A stretch of DNA of 64,000 bases, taken from positions 124,404 through 188,403 of the forward strand of contig JAFDWR010000004.1 in the NCBI GenBank assembly GCA_018268355.1, given 5' to 3'. This DNA is from Armatimonadota bacterium. Its GTDB lineage: Bacteria; Armatimonadota; Fimbriimonadia; Fimbriimonadales; Fimbriimonadaceae. Every line of letters starts with the position of its first letter. Position 1 is the first letter of the stretch. The notes under the pieces are model-generated. The model saw nothing but the letters and a program-made list of their open reading frames with translations, was not told the DNA's origin and ran no database searches. A program made the position numbers and the translations under genes. Below, one piece after another: positions 32,199-39,861 of the stretch.

Positions 32199-33326
32199 AT
32201 GACCAGAACGCAAGCTTGCCAGATTCAAGACTTCCTGTTTTCTGCGGCGGGCCGCACGACGTCGGTGGTCACCTCGGCGGGGACGACGAGTTTGACCTAC
32301 GACTATGAGTCGCGGCTGACGTCGGTCACGGGGCCGGGGATCACGGCGAGCTACACCTACAACGGGCTCGACACCCGGGTCGGGAAGACGGAGAACGGAA
32401 GCACCCAGGTCTACAAGCGGGATGGGGTGTACGTCACTGATGATGTCCTCAGTGACAGCAGCGCGTTTTACACGCCGGGAGTGAGCGAACGTCGCGCGGG
32501 GACGACGAGCTACCTCCATGGTGGCCTCAAGAACCAGACCCGCCAGACCAATTCTTCGCAAACCACCACCGCCACGCGAACTTACGATGCCTTTGGCAAC
32601 GTTACTTCTAGTAGCGGGACGTGGAACGGCCTGTTTGGGAATGCTGGTGCCTTTGGATACCAAGAAGACGCCACCGGCCTCAAGCTCCTTGGACACCGGT
32701 ACTACGACTCGTCGCTGGGTCGGTTTATCACCCGCGATCCGGCAAAAGATGGAAGAAACTGGTATGCGTATTGTGGGAACGATCCCCTTAACTGGGTTGA
32801 TCCCAGTGGCTTTCGTCTGTGGGTGGTCGTTGCCATAGAGCCTGGCGGTTTTCAAGGTTCAGGCAGTCATGCTATGGTCGGTGTCTGGGACGATGTCACG
32901 GGCCAGATTGAATGGTGGGGGTTTTACGGTGATGGATATGTTCAAGACGAAAAGAATGCGCCATCAAAGAAAGCCAAAATATTCATGAAAGAGATCACTA
33001 AGGAGAAGGCAAAGGAAGTACGGGACAAGGCGAAGCAAGAGAAGAAAAAGGGAAAACAGGGGTACAAACTTAGAGGGAAGAATTGTGCTGACTTTGTCTT
33101 TGACTTTCTTCAGTCTCTTGGGTTAATCGATGATGACGGAGATTCGGGTTCCAACGCGACCAGTGGGTATGGTTTTAGTCCAAAGGATTTTGCTGGATTA
33201 CTAGAGAAGCAAGGTTGGCGACCAGCTCCGTCAACAGGCAAGACGATTCCTAGGTCAAATGGCGGAAACGGCGGAAGCACCGGCGGCAGTTCTGGCGGCA
33301 GTTCTGGTGGAGGAGGAGGAAATTGA
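32199..33326 (+). CDS. Orphan Rhs core fragment with C-terminal tip domain
   Basis: Residues 15-200 are YD-repeat/Rhs sequence ending in the conserved core G-R-F-I-T-R-D-P (174-181), Y-A-Y-C-G-N-D-P (189-196) and D-P-S-G (201-204). Full Rhs proteins are over 1000 aa; here the N-terminal cage is missing and an in-frame stop lies just upstream, so this is an orphan or silent tip cassette. The tip (205-375) is more A-rich in codons. It has S-H-A-M-V-G-V with His224 and K-N-C-A-D-F-V with Cys296. That His-then-Cys order suggests a permuted papain-like (NlpC/P60, LRAT or PPPDE type) fold (inference). It ends in a Gly/Ser-rich tail and overlaps the next gene by 4 nt. Confidence 0.75.
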   Translation: MTRTQACQIQDFLFSAAGRTTSVVTSAGTTSLTYDYESRLTSVTGPGITASYTYNGLDTRVGKTENGSTQVYKRDGVYVTDDVLSDSSAFYTPGVSERRAGTTSYLHGGLKNQTRQTNSSQTTTATRTYDAFGNVTSSSGTWNGLFGNAGAFGYQEDATGLKLLGHRYYDSSLGRFITRDPAKDGRNWYAYCGNDPLNWVDPSGFRLWVVVAIEPGGFQGSGSHAMVGVWDDVTGQIEWWGFYGDGYVQDEKNAPSKKAKIFMKEITKEKAKEVRDKAKQEKKKGKQGYKLRGKNCADFVFDFLQSLGLIDDDGDSGSNATSGYGFSPKDFAGLLEKQGWRPAPSTGKTIPRSNGGNGGSTGGSSGGSSGGGGGN

Positions 33327-33820
33327 CAGGATTAGTCTGCTTCATCGCCCTAGCGGCGAAGCAAAGTGACGGGGACGCTGCGCTTCGAAAGGTGGCGCGG
33401 GCCTACATTCTCGAGCCAGACCGGCCCTACCAAAGGGTTCTTGCGAAGAGCTTTGCCGGGCGACCTGAACCCCATCGCTACCGAATCCTTGCCGAAGAGC
33501 TGAAGGGCCTCTATTCCAAGAAAAAGGCGATACTTCAATTGACCCGAGGCACCTCAACCCAGCAACCGGGAACGACGGTCTGGAAGTGTCTGATCTTTGA
33601 CTCGCCGAAGTGGGCGACGAAGGACGAATGGTACGGCTGGATTCTTCAGGTTCGCTACGGCGGTGGTCGGCAGTGGCTCTACGAGATGTACCCCTTGGTG
33701 AAGTTGGAGCGGTGGAAGTTGAAGCTCATCCAAGACCTCGAGGCACGCGACAACGATGAGCTTGAAAGGCTTCCCGACGGAAGCTTCCGTTGGAAGAGAA
33801 AAGGCAGCCCAAAAAGCTGA
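33323..33820 (+). CDS. Small protein overlapping the Rhs tip gene; possible partner
   Basis: A TTG start overlaps the Rhs stop (TTGA). The first 13 residues are hydrophobic (L-V-C-F-I-A-L-A-A), which could be a short signal peptide, then A-A-L-R-K-V-A-R-A-Y. The 165-aa protein is rich in Trp, Lys and Arg. No family is recognised. Rhs and other polymorphic toxins usually have the immunity gene directly downstream, so this is the obvious candidate partner. The likely export signal would then place it in the periplasm, as for immunity to a cell-wall or periplasmic toxin (inference). Confidence 0.55.
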   Translation: MTGLVCFIALAAKQSDGDAALRKVARAYILEPDRPYQRVLAKSFAGRPEPHRYRILAEELKGLYSKKKAILQLTRGTSTQQPGTTVWKCLIFDSPKWATKDEWYGWILQVRYGGGRQWLYEMYPLVKLERWKLKLIQDLEARDNDELERLPDGSFRWKRKGSPKS

Positions 33821-33929
33821 GTCCTGTCCGAGAGTGTGCTCGCTGAGGCTTTCTGGGATGTTTGCACGAGGCATGCGAGCGACGCGCGTTCCTGACGGCC
33901 CCCCTCACCCACGACGCGTCAGTCGCAAG

Positions 33930-33990
33930 CCCCCTGTCTCTGGGCGAAGGAGCGAAGCGACGAGGGCGAGGCGCGGGCAGAGACAGGGGG
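33930..33990 (+). repeat. 61-bp palindrome-ended element, copy C
   Basis: Full-length copy with exact 13-bp inverted termini. It is followed 5 bp later by a partial 44-bp unit. Confidence 0.85.
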
Positions 33991-33995
33991 CTCTC

Positions 33996-34020
33996 CTGCC
34001 CCATAGCACGCTCTTCTGGG
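33996..34020 (+). repeat. 44-bp intergenic unit, truncated copy
   Basis: Begins CTGCCCCATAGCACGCTC but lacks the GGGGACAG end; the right part has been lost or replaced. Confidence 0.5.
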
Positions 34021-34043
34021 CGGACTCCAATGACGCCCCAAAA

Positions 34044-34718
34044 TCACCCCCGACGAGTCAGTCGCAGCCCCGCCGGGGGCGTCGGGAAGGGGTCGATGAC
34101 AATCGAAAGGATTCGCGTGTCAGGCTCCAGGGGCTCATAGCGGTGGGTCTCGGCGGCCCAAAAGTAGATGCTGTCCGCGACGCCGAGGTCCACCTGCATG
34201 TGGTCAAAGATCACCCGGCAAGCGCCCGAAAGCACGATCATAAACTCCTCGCCCCGGTGGGACCGCGCGGGAGTGGGGCCGGTGATCACCATCAAGTTGG
34301 GGTTGAACCGGTGGTCGGGGTCGCGACTCGCGAGCGGTGAAAACGGGAGCTGGCCCGCCGCCCAGTTCTCGGGCAGAGGGGAGATCTCCGGGCTCGTGGC
34401 GACCGACCCATCGTAGGTGTTCACATCAAACCACCGGCCCTCGTTCGCGTGATGGACAAAAACGGTCTGGCCGAGGTCGAATTCGGCCGCAACGAGCGAT
34501 TCCGGCCGAATCCGAAGCGCGCGCGCCAGGATGCGCAGCGTCTCGAGGTGGACCGGCTGGCCCTTTTCCAGCCGGGTGATCGTGTTCTTGCTCACCTGGG
34601 CGCGGTCGGCAAGGTCGCGAACCGAAAGTCGGTGGAAGGTGCGCGCCCGCCGAATCCTTTGACCCAGGGTCGGAAAGCCGACCTGCGCGACGCGGTTCTT
34701 AAACTCCTCAGACTTCAC
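34044..34718 (-). CDS. XRE-family transcriptional regulator with cupin domain
   Basis: An N-terminal helix-turn-helix (G-Q-R-I-R-R-A-R, then S-V-R-D-L-A-D-R-A-Q-V-S-K-N-T-I-T-R-L-E) is followed by a C-terminal cupin with H-R-G-E-E-F and a late His-containing strand. XRE-cupin regulators bind DNA with the HTH and a small ligand with the cupin, often controlling amino-acid, polyamine or antibiotic genes. The GTG at 34718 is chosen because the HTH follows within 17 residues; the frame stays open to 34847 but would run through the terminator of the neighbouring gene. No target operator was found. Confidence 0.85.
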   Translation of the reverse strand: MKSEEFKNRVAQVGFPTLGQRIRRARTFHRLSVRDLADRAQVSKNTITRLEKGQPVHLETLRILARALRIRPESLVAAEFDLGQTVFVHHANEGRWFDVNTYDGSVATSPEISPLPENWAAGQLPFSPLASRDPDHRFNPNLMVITGPTPARSHRGEEFMIVLSGACRVIFDHMQVDLGVADSIYFWAAETHRYEPLEPDTRILSIVIDPFPTPPAGLRLTRRG

Positions 34719-34760
34719 GATGAGCTGTATTCTGACCGACTTCAGATAAGAAGTTGGGAC

Positions 34761-34800
34761 AAAAAAAGGCCCTCCCGCCCCAAGATCAGGCGGAAGGGCC
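34761..34800 (-). terminator. Rho-independent terminator
   Basis: On the minus strand, a 12-bp stem (GGCCCTTCCGCC with GGCGGGAGGGCC) is followed directly by seven T. It ends the transcript of the secreted protein at 34810. Confidence 0.85.
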
Positions 34801-34809
34801 AAACCGCGA

Positions 34810-35385
34810 CTACTTGACGGGCAAAAGCTCGTAGCGAATGCCGCCAATCGGGCCGGTGGTGACCACCTTGGCCTGGACCAGGCGACCCGTCTTCGGGTTG
34901 ATCCATCGCTCCACGGTGTGGGTCGATCGCGAATCCTTGGCCGTGCTCGTGATCTTGGTGAGCTCCTTCTCGGTGGTCACCTTCGAGGTGTAAAGGTTGC
35001 CCTCTGCGAACCCAGCAAAGGCTTCTTGGTCCTTCGTCGGGAGCATGAGCGCGATGAGCAGCTGCTCGCCCTGGATGTTCATGCCTTGACCGGGGCCGGT
35101 GGGCACGAGCTGGGGCGAAACCTCCCAAACGCTGGTCATGTTGTTGCCGGGGCCCTTCTCGCCGTTCATCTCGAACTCCACCTTGTGGTTGAGGGTCATC
35201 TGCCAGTTCTTGCCGCTTGGCATCGCGTCGAACTTCACCTTCATGTCGCCGATGATGGTGTAGGGCTGCACGTCGACCTTTGCCTTCACCTTGAAGGTCC
35301 AGGTGTCGCCGGTTTGAATCTTGTACGTGGGATAGGGCTCGGCGCGCAGGACGAGCAGGGATGAAATCAGGGCCGTCGTGATCAT
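34810..35385 (-). CDS. Secreted protein, unknown
   Basis: The ATG at 35385 begins a signal peptide (M-I-T-T-A-L-I-S-S-L-L-V-L). The mature part (about 175 aa) is beta-rich with W-T-F-K-V-K-A-K-V-D and E-R-W-I-N-P-K-T-G-R-L-V. It resembles the general shape of periplasmic or extracellular proteins that measure or bind lipids or polymers (DUF3108-like), but I cannot assign it. GTG at 35406 is an alternative start. It is monocistronic, with a strong terminator 10 bp after the stop. Confidence 0.65.
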   Translation of the reverse strand: MITTALISSLLVLRAEPYPTYKIQTGDTWTFKVKAKVDVQPYTIIGDMKVKFDAMPSGKNWQMTLNHKVEFEMNGEKGPGNNMTSVWEVSPQLVPTGPGQGMNIQGEQLLIALMLPTKDQEAFAGFAEGNLYTSKVTTEKELTKITSTAKDSRSTHTVERWINPKTGRLVQAKVVTTGPIGGIRYELLPVK

Positions 35386-35472
35386 GGTTGACCAAGAGTG
35401 TGCCACGTCCAGTGGCCCAATTTAGGCCCAAAACTAGGTTCAAAACTGAGATGAAGACTGTCCCAACTTTCT

Positions 35473-36786
35473 TCAGCGCCGCTCGAGAAGGGTCATCAGC
35501 CGACCTGCGATCCGCGCCGGATCGTGGCGAACAAAGTCGGTTGAGCTCATGAAATCGCCGGTGATGACCTTGTAGCCAAGGCCGCGAACCAGGTCGATGT
35601 CGGCGTCAACCAGGTGCTGGCCGCTCTCGCGATACCGGGCCAAGGTCTCTTCCGAAGGCAGCCCGGTGTTGACCATCACATAGTCAAAAATGCGCGCTTC
35701 CACGCTGCGAAGGATCGCGGTGACGTGCTGGCTCGCGCTGAATCCCTCGCTCTCGCCGGGCTGGGTCATGATGTTGCAAACGTAGACCTTGATCGCCTCG
35801 CTCTGGCGCAGCGCATCGACCATGCCGGGGACCAATAGGTTGGGGATGACGCTGGTGAAGACGCTTCCGGGGCCGATGACAACGATGTCGGCCTCGATGA
35901 TCGCGGCAATCGCCATCTTGTTACCGAGGACATCCATCGGGTCAAGGAAGATCTTGTTGATCTTGCCGCCCGCATTGGCGATGTTGGTTTCGCCGCTGAC
36001 CTCGCGTCCGTCGTCGAGGATCGCGCGGAGGCCGACGTGGTCGAGGGTCGATGGGGTGACCCGGCCACGAATATTGAGGACTTCACTCGCGCGTTGAATC
36101 GCCTGCTCAAAGTCGCCCTTGTTCTGGTCGAGCATCGCGGCAAGGAGAAGGTTGCCAATCGAGTGGCCGCTCAATGAGCCGCTGTCGTCCTTAAAGCGGT
36201 GCTGAAAAAGGTCGGTCATCGCCTTTTCCGCGTCGGCAAGGGCGACCAGACAGTTGCGGATGTCGCCGGGCGGGATCATGCCCTTCTCTTGGATCAGCTT
36301 GCCGCTAGAGCCGCCATCGTCAGTGACGGTGACCACCGCGGTGATGTTCGAGGAGTACTGCTTCAGTCCGCGCAGGAGGGTGCTGAGGCCAGTGCCGCCG
36401 CCCATCGCGACGATCTCGGGCCCTTCCGCGAGCTGCTTGCGGCGGACGAACTCGTTGAGCACGCCCGACTTGAGGTTCGGGTTGATCGTCTCATTGATCT
36501 GCCGATAGGCGGTGCGGACCCCGAGAAAGGTGACGTACAAGCCCATGAAGAGCATCGCGCCCGCAAGCAGGTGGGCCGCACTCTCCTTCGAATCGACCGG
36601 CACAAAGGAACCCATCAGGTCGACCGCCCACTTGCGCAGCGATTCCAGGCTCGGGCCGATGACGCCCGAGAAGCTCAGCGCAAACCCAAAGAAGAGTAGG
36701 GCGATGCCAAAGAAGACGACGAGGCCGGACTTACGGAGTCCGGCGGCGGGGGCCAGGATCTTGCGAAGGCTCGGACGCCGAATCAT
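35473..36786 (-). CDS. yvcK: YvcK/CofD-like protein with N-terminal membrane segments
   Basis: After two hydrophobic segments (about 20-45 and 68-90), the YvcK fold begins with G-G-G-T-G-L-S-T-L-L-R-G-L-K. The motifs V-T-V-T-D-D-G-G-S-S-G-K-L, P-P-G-D-I-R-N-C-L and G-H-S-I-G-N-L follow. YvcK proteins bind UDP-sugars and link carbon metabolism to cell-wall synthesis. In Bacillus YvcK is soluble (about 317 aa); this protein is 437 aa because of the membrane extension, a form seen in other deep lineages. It overlaps the holin-like gene by 4 nt. Confidence 0.92.
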   Translation of the reverse strand: MIRRPSLRKILAPAAGLRKSGLVVFFGIALLFFGFALSFSGVIGPSLESLRKWAVDLMGSFVPVDSKESAAHLLAGAMLFMGLYVTFLGVRTAYRQINETINPNLKSGVLNEFVRRKQLAEGPEIVAMGGGTGLSTLLRGLKQYSSNITAVVTVTDDGGSSGKLIQEKGMIPPGDIRNCLVALADAEKAMTDLFQHRFKDDSGSLSGHSIGNLLLAAMLDQNKGDFEQAIQRASEVLNIRGRVTPSTLDHVGLRAILDDGREVSGETNIANAGGKINKIFLDPMDVLGNKMAIAAIIEADIVVIGPGSVFTSVIPNLLVPGMVDALRQSEAIKVYVCNIMTQPGESEGFSASQHVTAILRSVEARIFDYVMVNTGLPSEETLARYRESGQHLVDADIDLVRGLGYKVITGDFMSSTDFVRHDPARIAGRLMTLLERR

Positions 36787-37175
36787 GAGTCGTCGCTCAC
36801 CAAGGTGCCAAGAAGGCCGCTCATGATGCTGATGAGCGCGCTCGCCACGAAGGCGGCAATGAACCCGCGCATGGGCTGGGCCTCATCAATCCAGAAGCCG
36901 AACTTCAGCTTCGCGGCGGCAAAGAGCACGCCCGCGTTGATCACAAGCGCAAAAAGGCCAAAGGTCAAACAGTTGAGCGGGATGGTCAGGAATTTCAGCA
37001 GCCGACCGATCGTCCCATTGAGAAATCCGAGGATGATCGCGCCCAGCAGCAGGATGAGAAAGTCCTTCACGCTCTCTACGCGGGCCTCGAAACCCAGCCC
37101 GAACGCCTTGCACAGAAACGACGCCCCCAGAATCGAGAGGGCCATCACAATCGTTCGAATCAGGCGGCTTTTCAT
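36783..37175 (-). CDS. Phage holin family (superfamily IV, 4-TMS) membrane protein
   Basis: From the ATG at 37175 the protein is 130 aa with four hydrophobic helices. The segment G-A-I-I-L-G-F-L-N-G-T-I-G-R-L-L-K follows the PF04020 pattern (l-G-l-v-N-a-l-i-r-P-i-l). Despite the family name these are usually chromosomal membrane proteins without a phage link. It is co-translated with yvcK, so a role near the cell envelope is plausible. An in-frame start at 37283 would run into mutS on the other strand and is rejected. Confidence 0.82.
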   Translation of the reverse strand: MKSRLIRTIVMALSILGASFLCKAFGLGFEARVESVKDFLILLLGAIILGFLNGTIGRLLKFLTIPLNCLTFGLFALVINAGVLFAAAKLKFGFWIDEAQPMRGFIAAFVASALISIMSGLLGTLVSDDS

Positions 37176-37239
37176 GCGTAGGATGACCAGTCTACTGCTT
37201 CGCGATAATGGAGGGCTAGCGGGATACACTAGGGTCGAA

Positions 37240-39792
37240 ATGAAGGCGCGCACCCCCATGCTGCAACAGTATTTCAGCATCAAGGCAGAGCGCCCCGAGG
37301 CCCTCCTGGCGATGCGGGTGGGCGACTTCTATGAGTTTTACGGCGAAGACGCGGAGATCGCCGCGCGCGCCCTCGAGATCACGCTCACCGGTCGCGACGA
37401 TGGCGGCGAGCGCATTGCGATGGCAGGGGTGCCGTTCCACAGCGTCGAGAAGTACCTCGCCCGGCTCGTCCAACAAGGGCTGAAGGTCGCCCTGTGCGAC
37501 CAGCTCGAAGACCCGAAAACGGCGAAGGGCCTTGTCAAGCGCGGCGTCACGCGGGTGCTCACGCCGGGGACGATCATGGAGGACAGCCTCCTCGCTGCCT
37601 CATCGAACAACTACCTGGTCTCGATCTGCATCAGCGACGGCAAGGCGGGCATCGCGAGCCTCGACCCCTCGACCGGCGAGTTCCTTGCCACCGAGGTCGG
37701 CGGTGCGGACCTCATCGATCGCCTGATCCAAGAACTCGCGCGGTTGCGGCCCGCCGAGCTCCTCACCACGCCGGATTCCGAGGAAGTCAAGAACATCATC
37801 CAAACCCTGCTCGGCCTCCAACCAACCGAGTGGAAGTCCGACCGCATTGACCGCGCGGTCCGGATGCTCCAAGAGCAATTCAACGTCTCGAACCTGGCTG
37901 GCTATGGTCTCGATGACCGGCCCGCCGCGACGATGGCCGCCTCGATGATCCTTTCGTATGCGGATCGGGCCAAGCTCCCGCTTGACCACGTGATGGGCCT
38001 CAGCACCTATCAGGTCGATGCCTTCATGCGGATCGACGCCGCCACCCGGCGCGCGCTCGAACTCTCGCAGTCAATGACCGATGGCTCCCGGAAGCACACC
38101 TTGCTCGGCGTCCTCGACGAGGCGGTGACGCCGATGGGCTCGCGCATGATCCGCAAGTGGGTCGAGCAGCCGCTCCTCGACCGAAACACGCTGTTGGAGC
38201 GACAAGAGTCGGTCGCGCGGCTCCATCGAAACCCGATCCCGCGGGGTGACCTTCGCGACGCCTTGAAGCGGCTCGGCGACCTTGAGCGGCTCGTCAGCCG
38301 CACCTGCGCCAACCTTGCCTCCCCCCGCGACCTCGGCGCATTGCGCGATTCGCTGCTCGCAATTCCCGGCCTGCAGGGACCGCTGTTCAAGCTCGGCGAG
38401 GGCCGCATCCAGGCCCTGCGCGAAAAGCTCGTCGACCACCGGCCACTCGCGGAAAAGCTGAACGTCGCCCTCATGCCCGAGCTCCCCGCCCACCTGCGCG
38501 ATGGTGGCGTCATCCGGCCGGGGCACGACACGGAACTTGACCACCTCAAGGAGCTCGGCAAGAACGGCAAGAACTACATCGTCGCCCTCGAAAGCCAGGA
38601 GCGCGCGGCAACGGGAATCTCGACCCTAAAGGTGGGGTTCAACTCCGTGTTTGGCTACTACCTTGAGGTCGGCAAGGCCCACCTGAGCAAGGTGCCTTCG
38701 CACTACATCCGCAAGCAGACCACCGCCGCTGCCGAGCGATTCATCACCGCCGAGCTGAAGGAGCATGAGTCGCTCGTCCTCGGCGCAGAAGAGAAGGCGA
38801 TCGCCCTCGAACAAGACCTCTTCCAGCGGCTGCGCGCGGCGATCATCGAGCAAGCCGCTGGACTCCTGCAGACCGCCCAAGCCCTCGCCGAAATTGACGC
38901 CCTCGCCGGGCTTGCCGAGGTCGCCTCGCGGCGCGGCTATTGCCTTCCCGAACTGGTCGAAGAGGACGTGCTTGAGATTGATGGGGGACGCCACCCGGTC
39001 GTCGAGGCGACGAGCAAGAGCTTTGTCCCGAACTCGCTGAAGCTCGGTGAGCGTCGTTTGATCGTGCTCACCGGACCTAACATGAGCGGCAAGTCGACCT
39101 ACCTTCGGCAGATCGCGCTGATCGTCCTCATGGCCCAGATGGGCAGCTTTGTCCCCGCGAAGTCGGCGAAGATCGGACTCTGCGACCGAATCTTTGCCCG
39201 AATTGGCGCCAAGGACGAGCTCGCGCTGGGCCAAAGCACCTTCATGGTCGAGATGGTCGAAAGCGCGAACATCCTCAACCATGCGACCGACCGCAGCCTC
39301 GTCATCCTCGACGAGGTCGGACGCGGAACCTCGACCTTTGACGGTCTCGCGATTGCTTGGTCGATGGTGGAGTACCTCGCCGAAATGGGGACCAAGGCGC
39401 TCTTTGCCACCCACTATCACCAGCTGAACGCCCTCGCCGACCAGATCCCCACGATTGCCAACTTCTGCGTCGCCGTCGATGAGCGCGGCGACGACATCAT
39501 CTGGACCCACCGCGTCATCCCCGGCGGCACCAACCGCAGCTATGGCATCCACGTCGCGAGGATGGCGGGATTGCCACCCAGCGTCCTGAGGCGCGCCGCA
39601 GAAGTCCTCGACGAGCTCGAAGATCGTTCGGAGGCCCCGCCCGTTTCCAAGACGGCCCCGACCTACCAGCTCACCCTCTTCGAAGCCGAAGAGCCACCCG
39701 TGGTCCGCCAGCTCAAGGAGCTCGACGTCAATTCGATGACGCCGCTCGACGCGCTGCGCTGGCTCGACGAGGCAAAGCGCGGCCTCAAGTAA
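37240..39792 (+). CDS. mutS: DNA mismatch repair protein MutS
   Basis: It recognises mismatches and starts repair. The N-terminal mismatch-binding motif is G-D-F-Y-E-F-Y-G-E-D-A (Phe-x-Glu). The connector, clamp and lever domains fill the middle. The ATPase has Walker A T-G-P-N-M-S-G-K-S-T, then D-E-V-G-R-G-T-S-T-F-D-G and F-A-T-H-Y-H-Q-L. The ATG at 37240 gives 850 aa, the standard MutS1 length; the frame stays open 435 bp upstream, but that part lies antisense to the holin-like gene. No mutL is nearby. Confidence 0.96.
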   Translation: MKARTPMLQQYFSIKAERPEALLAMRVGDFYEFYGEDAEIAARALEITLTGRDDGGERIAMAGVPFHSVEKYLARLVQQGLKVALCDQLEDPKTAKGLVKRGVTRVLTPGTIMEDSLLAASSNNYLVSICISDGKAGIASLDPSTGEFLATEVGGADLIDRLIQELARLRPAELLTTPDSEEVKNIIQTLLGLQPTEWKSDRIDRAVRMLQEQFNVSNLAGYGLDDRPAATMAASMILSYADRAKLPLDHVMGLSTYQVDAFMRIDAATRRALELSQSMTDGSRKHTLLGVLDEAVTPMGSRMIRKWVEQPLLDRNTLLERQESVARLHRNPIPRGDLRDALKRLGDLERLVSRTCANLASPRDLGALRDSLLAIPGLQGPLFKLGEGRIQALREKLVDHRPLAEKLNVALMPELPAHLRDGGVIRPGHDTELDHLKELGKNGKNYIVALESQERAATGISTLKVGFNSVFGYYLEVGKAHLSKVPSHYIRKQTTAAAERFITAELKEHESLVLGAEEKAIALEQDLFQRLRAAIIEQAAGLLQTAQALAEIDALAGLAEVASRRGYCLPELVEEDVLEIDGGRHPVVEATSKSFVPNSLKLGERRLIVLTGPNMSGKSTYLRQIALIVLMAQMGSFVPAKSAKIGLCDRIFARIGAKDELALGQSTFMVEMVESANILNHATDRSLVILDEVGRGTSTFDGLAIAWSMVEYLAEMGTKALFATHYHQLNALADQIPTIANFCVAVDERGDDIIWTHRVIPGGTNRSYGIHVARMAGLPPSVLRRAAEVLDELEDRSEAPPVSKTAPTYQLTLFEAEEPPVVRQLKELDVNSMTPLDALRWLDEAKRGLK

Positions 39793-39861
39793 ATCCCAGT
39801 AACCAAACCAGAGGACTTCGCCCTCAGCGTTCCGACAATCCTCGTGAGGGTTAGGGCATTT

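Noticed and set aside
36805-37239. Extended mutS start
   Set aside because: The extension is antisense to the holin-family gene; family length and the mismatch motif fit the ATG at 37240.
39793-39861. Sigma-54 type promoter near rpoN and elsewhere
   Set aside because: No TGGCAC-N5-TTGC match was found by eye in the gene gaps inspected.
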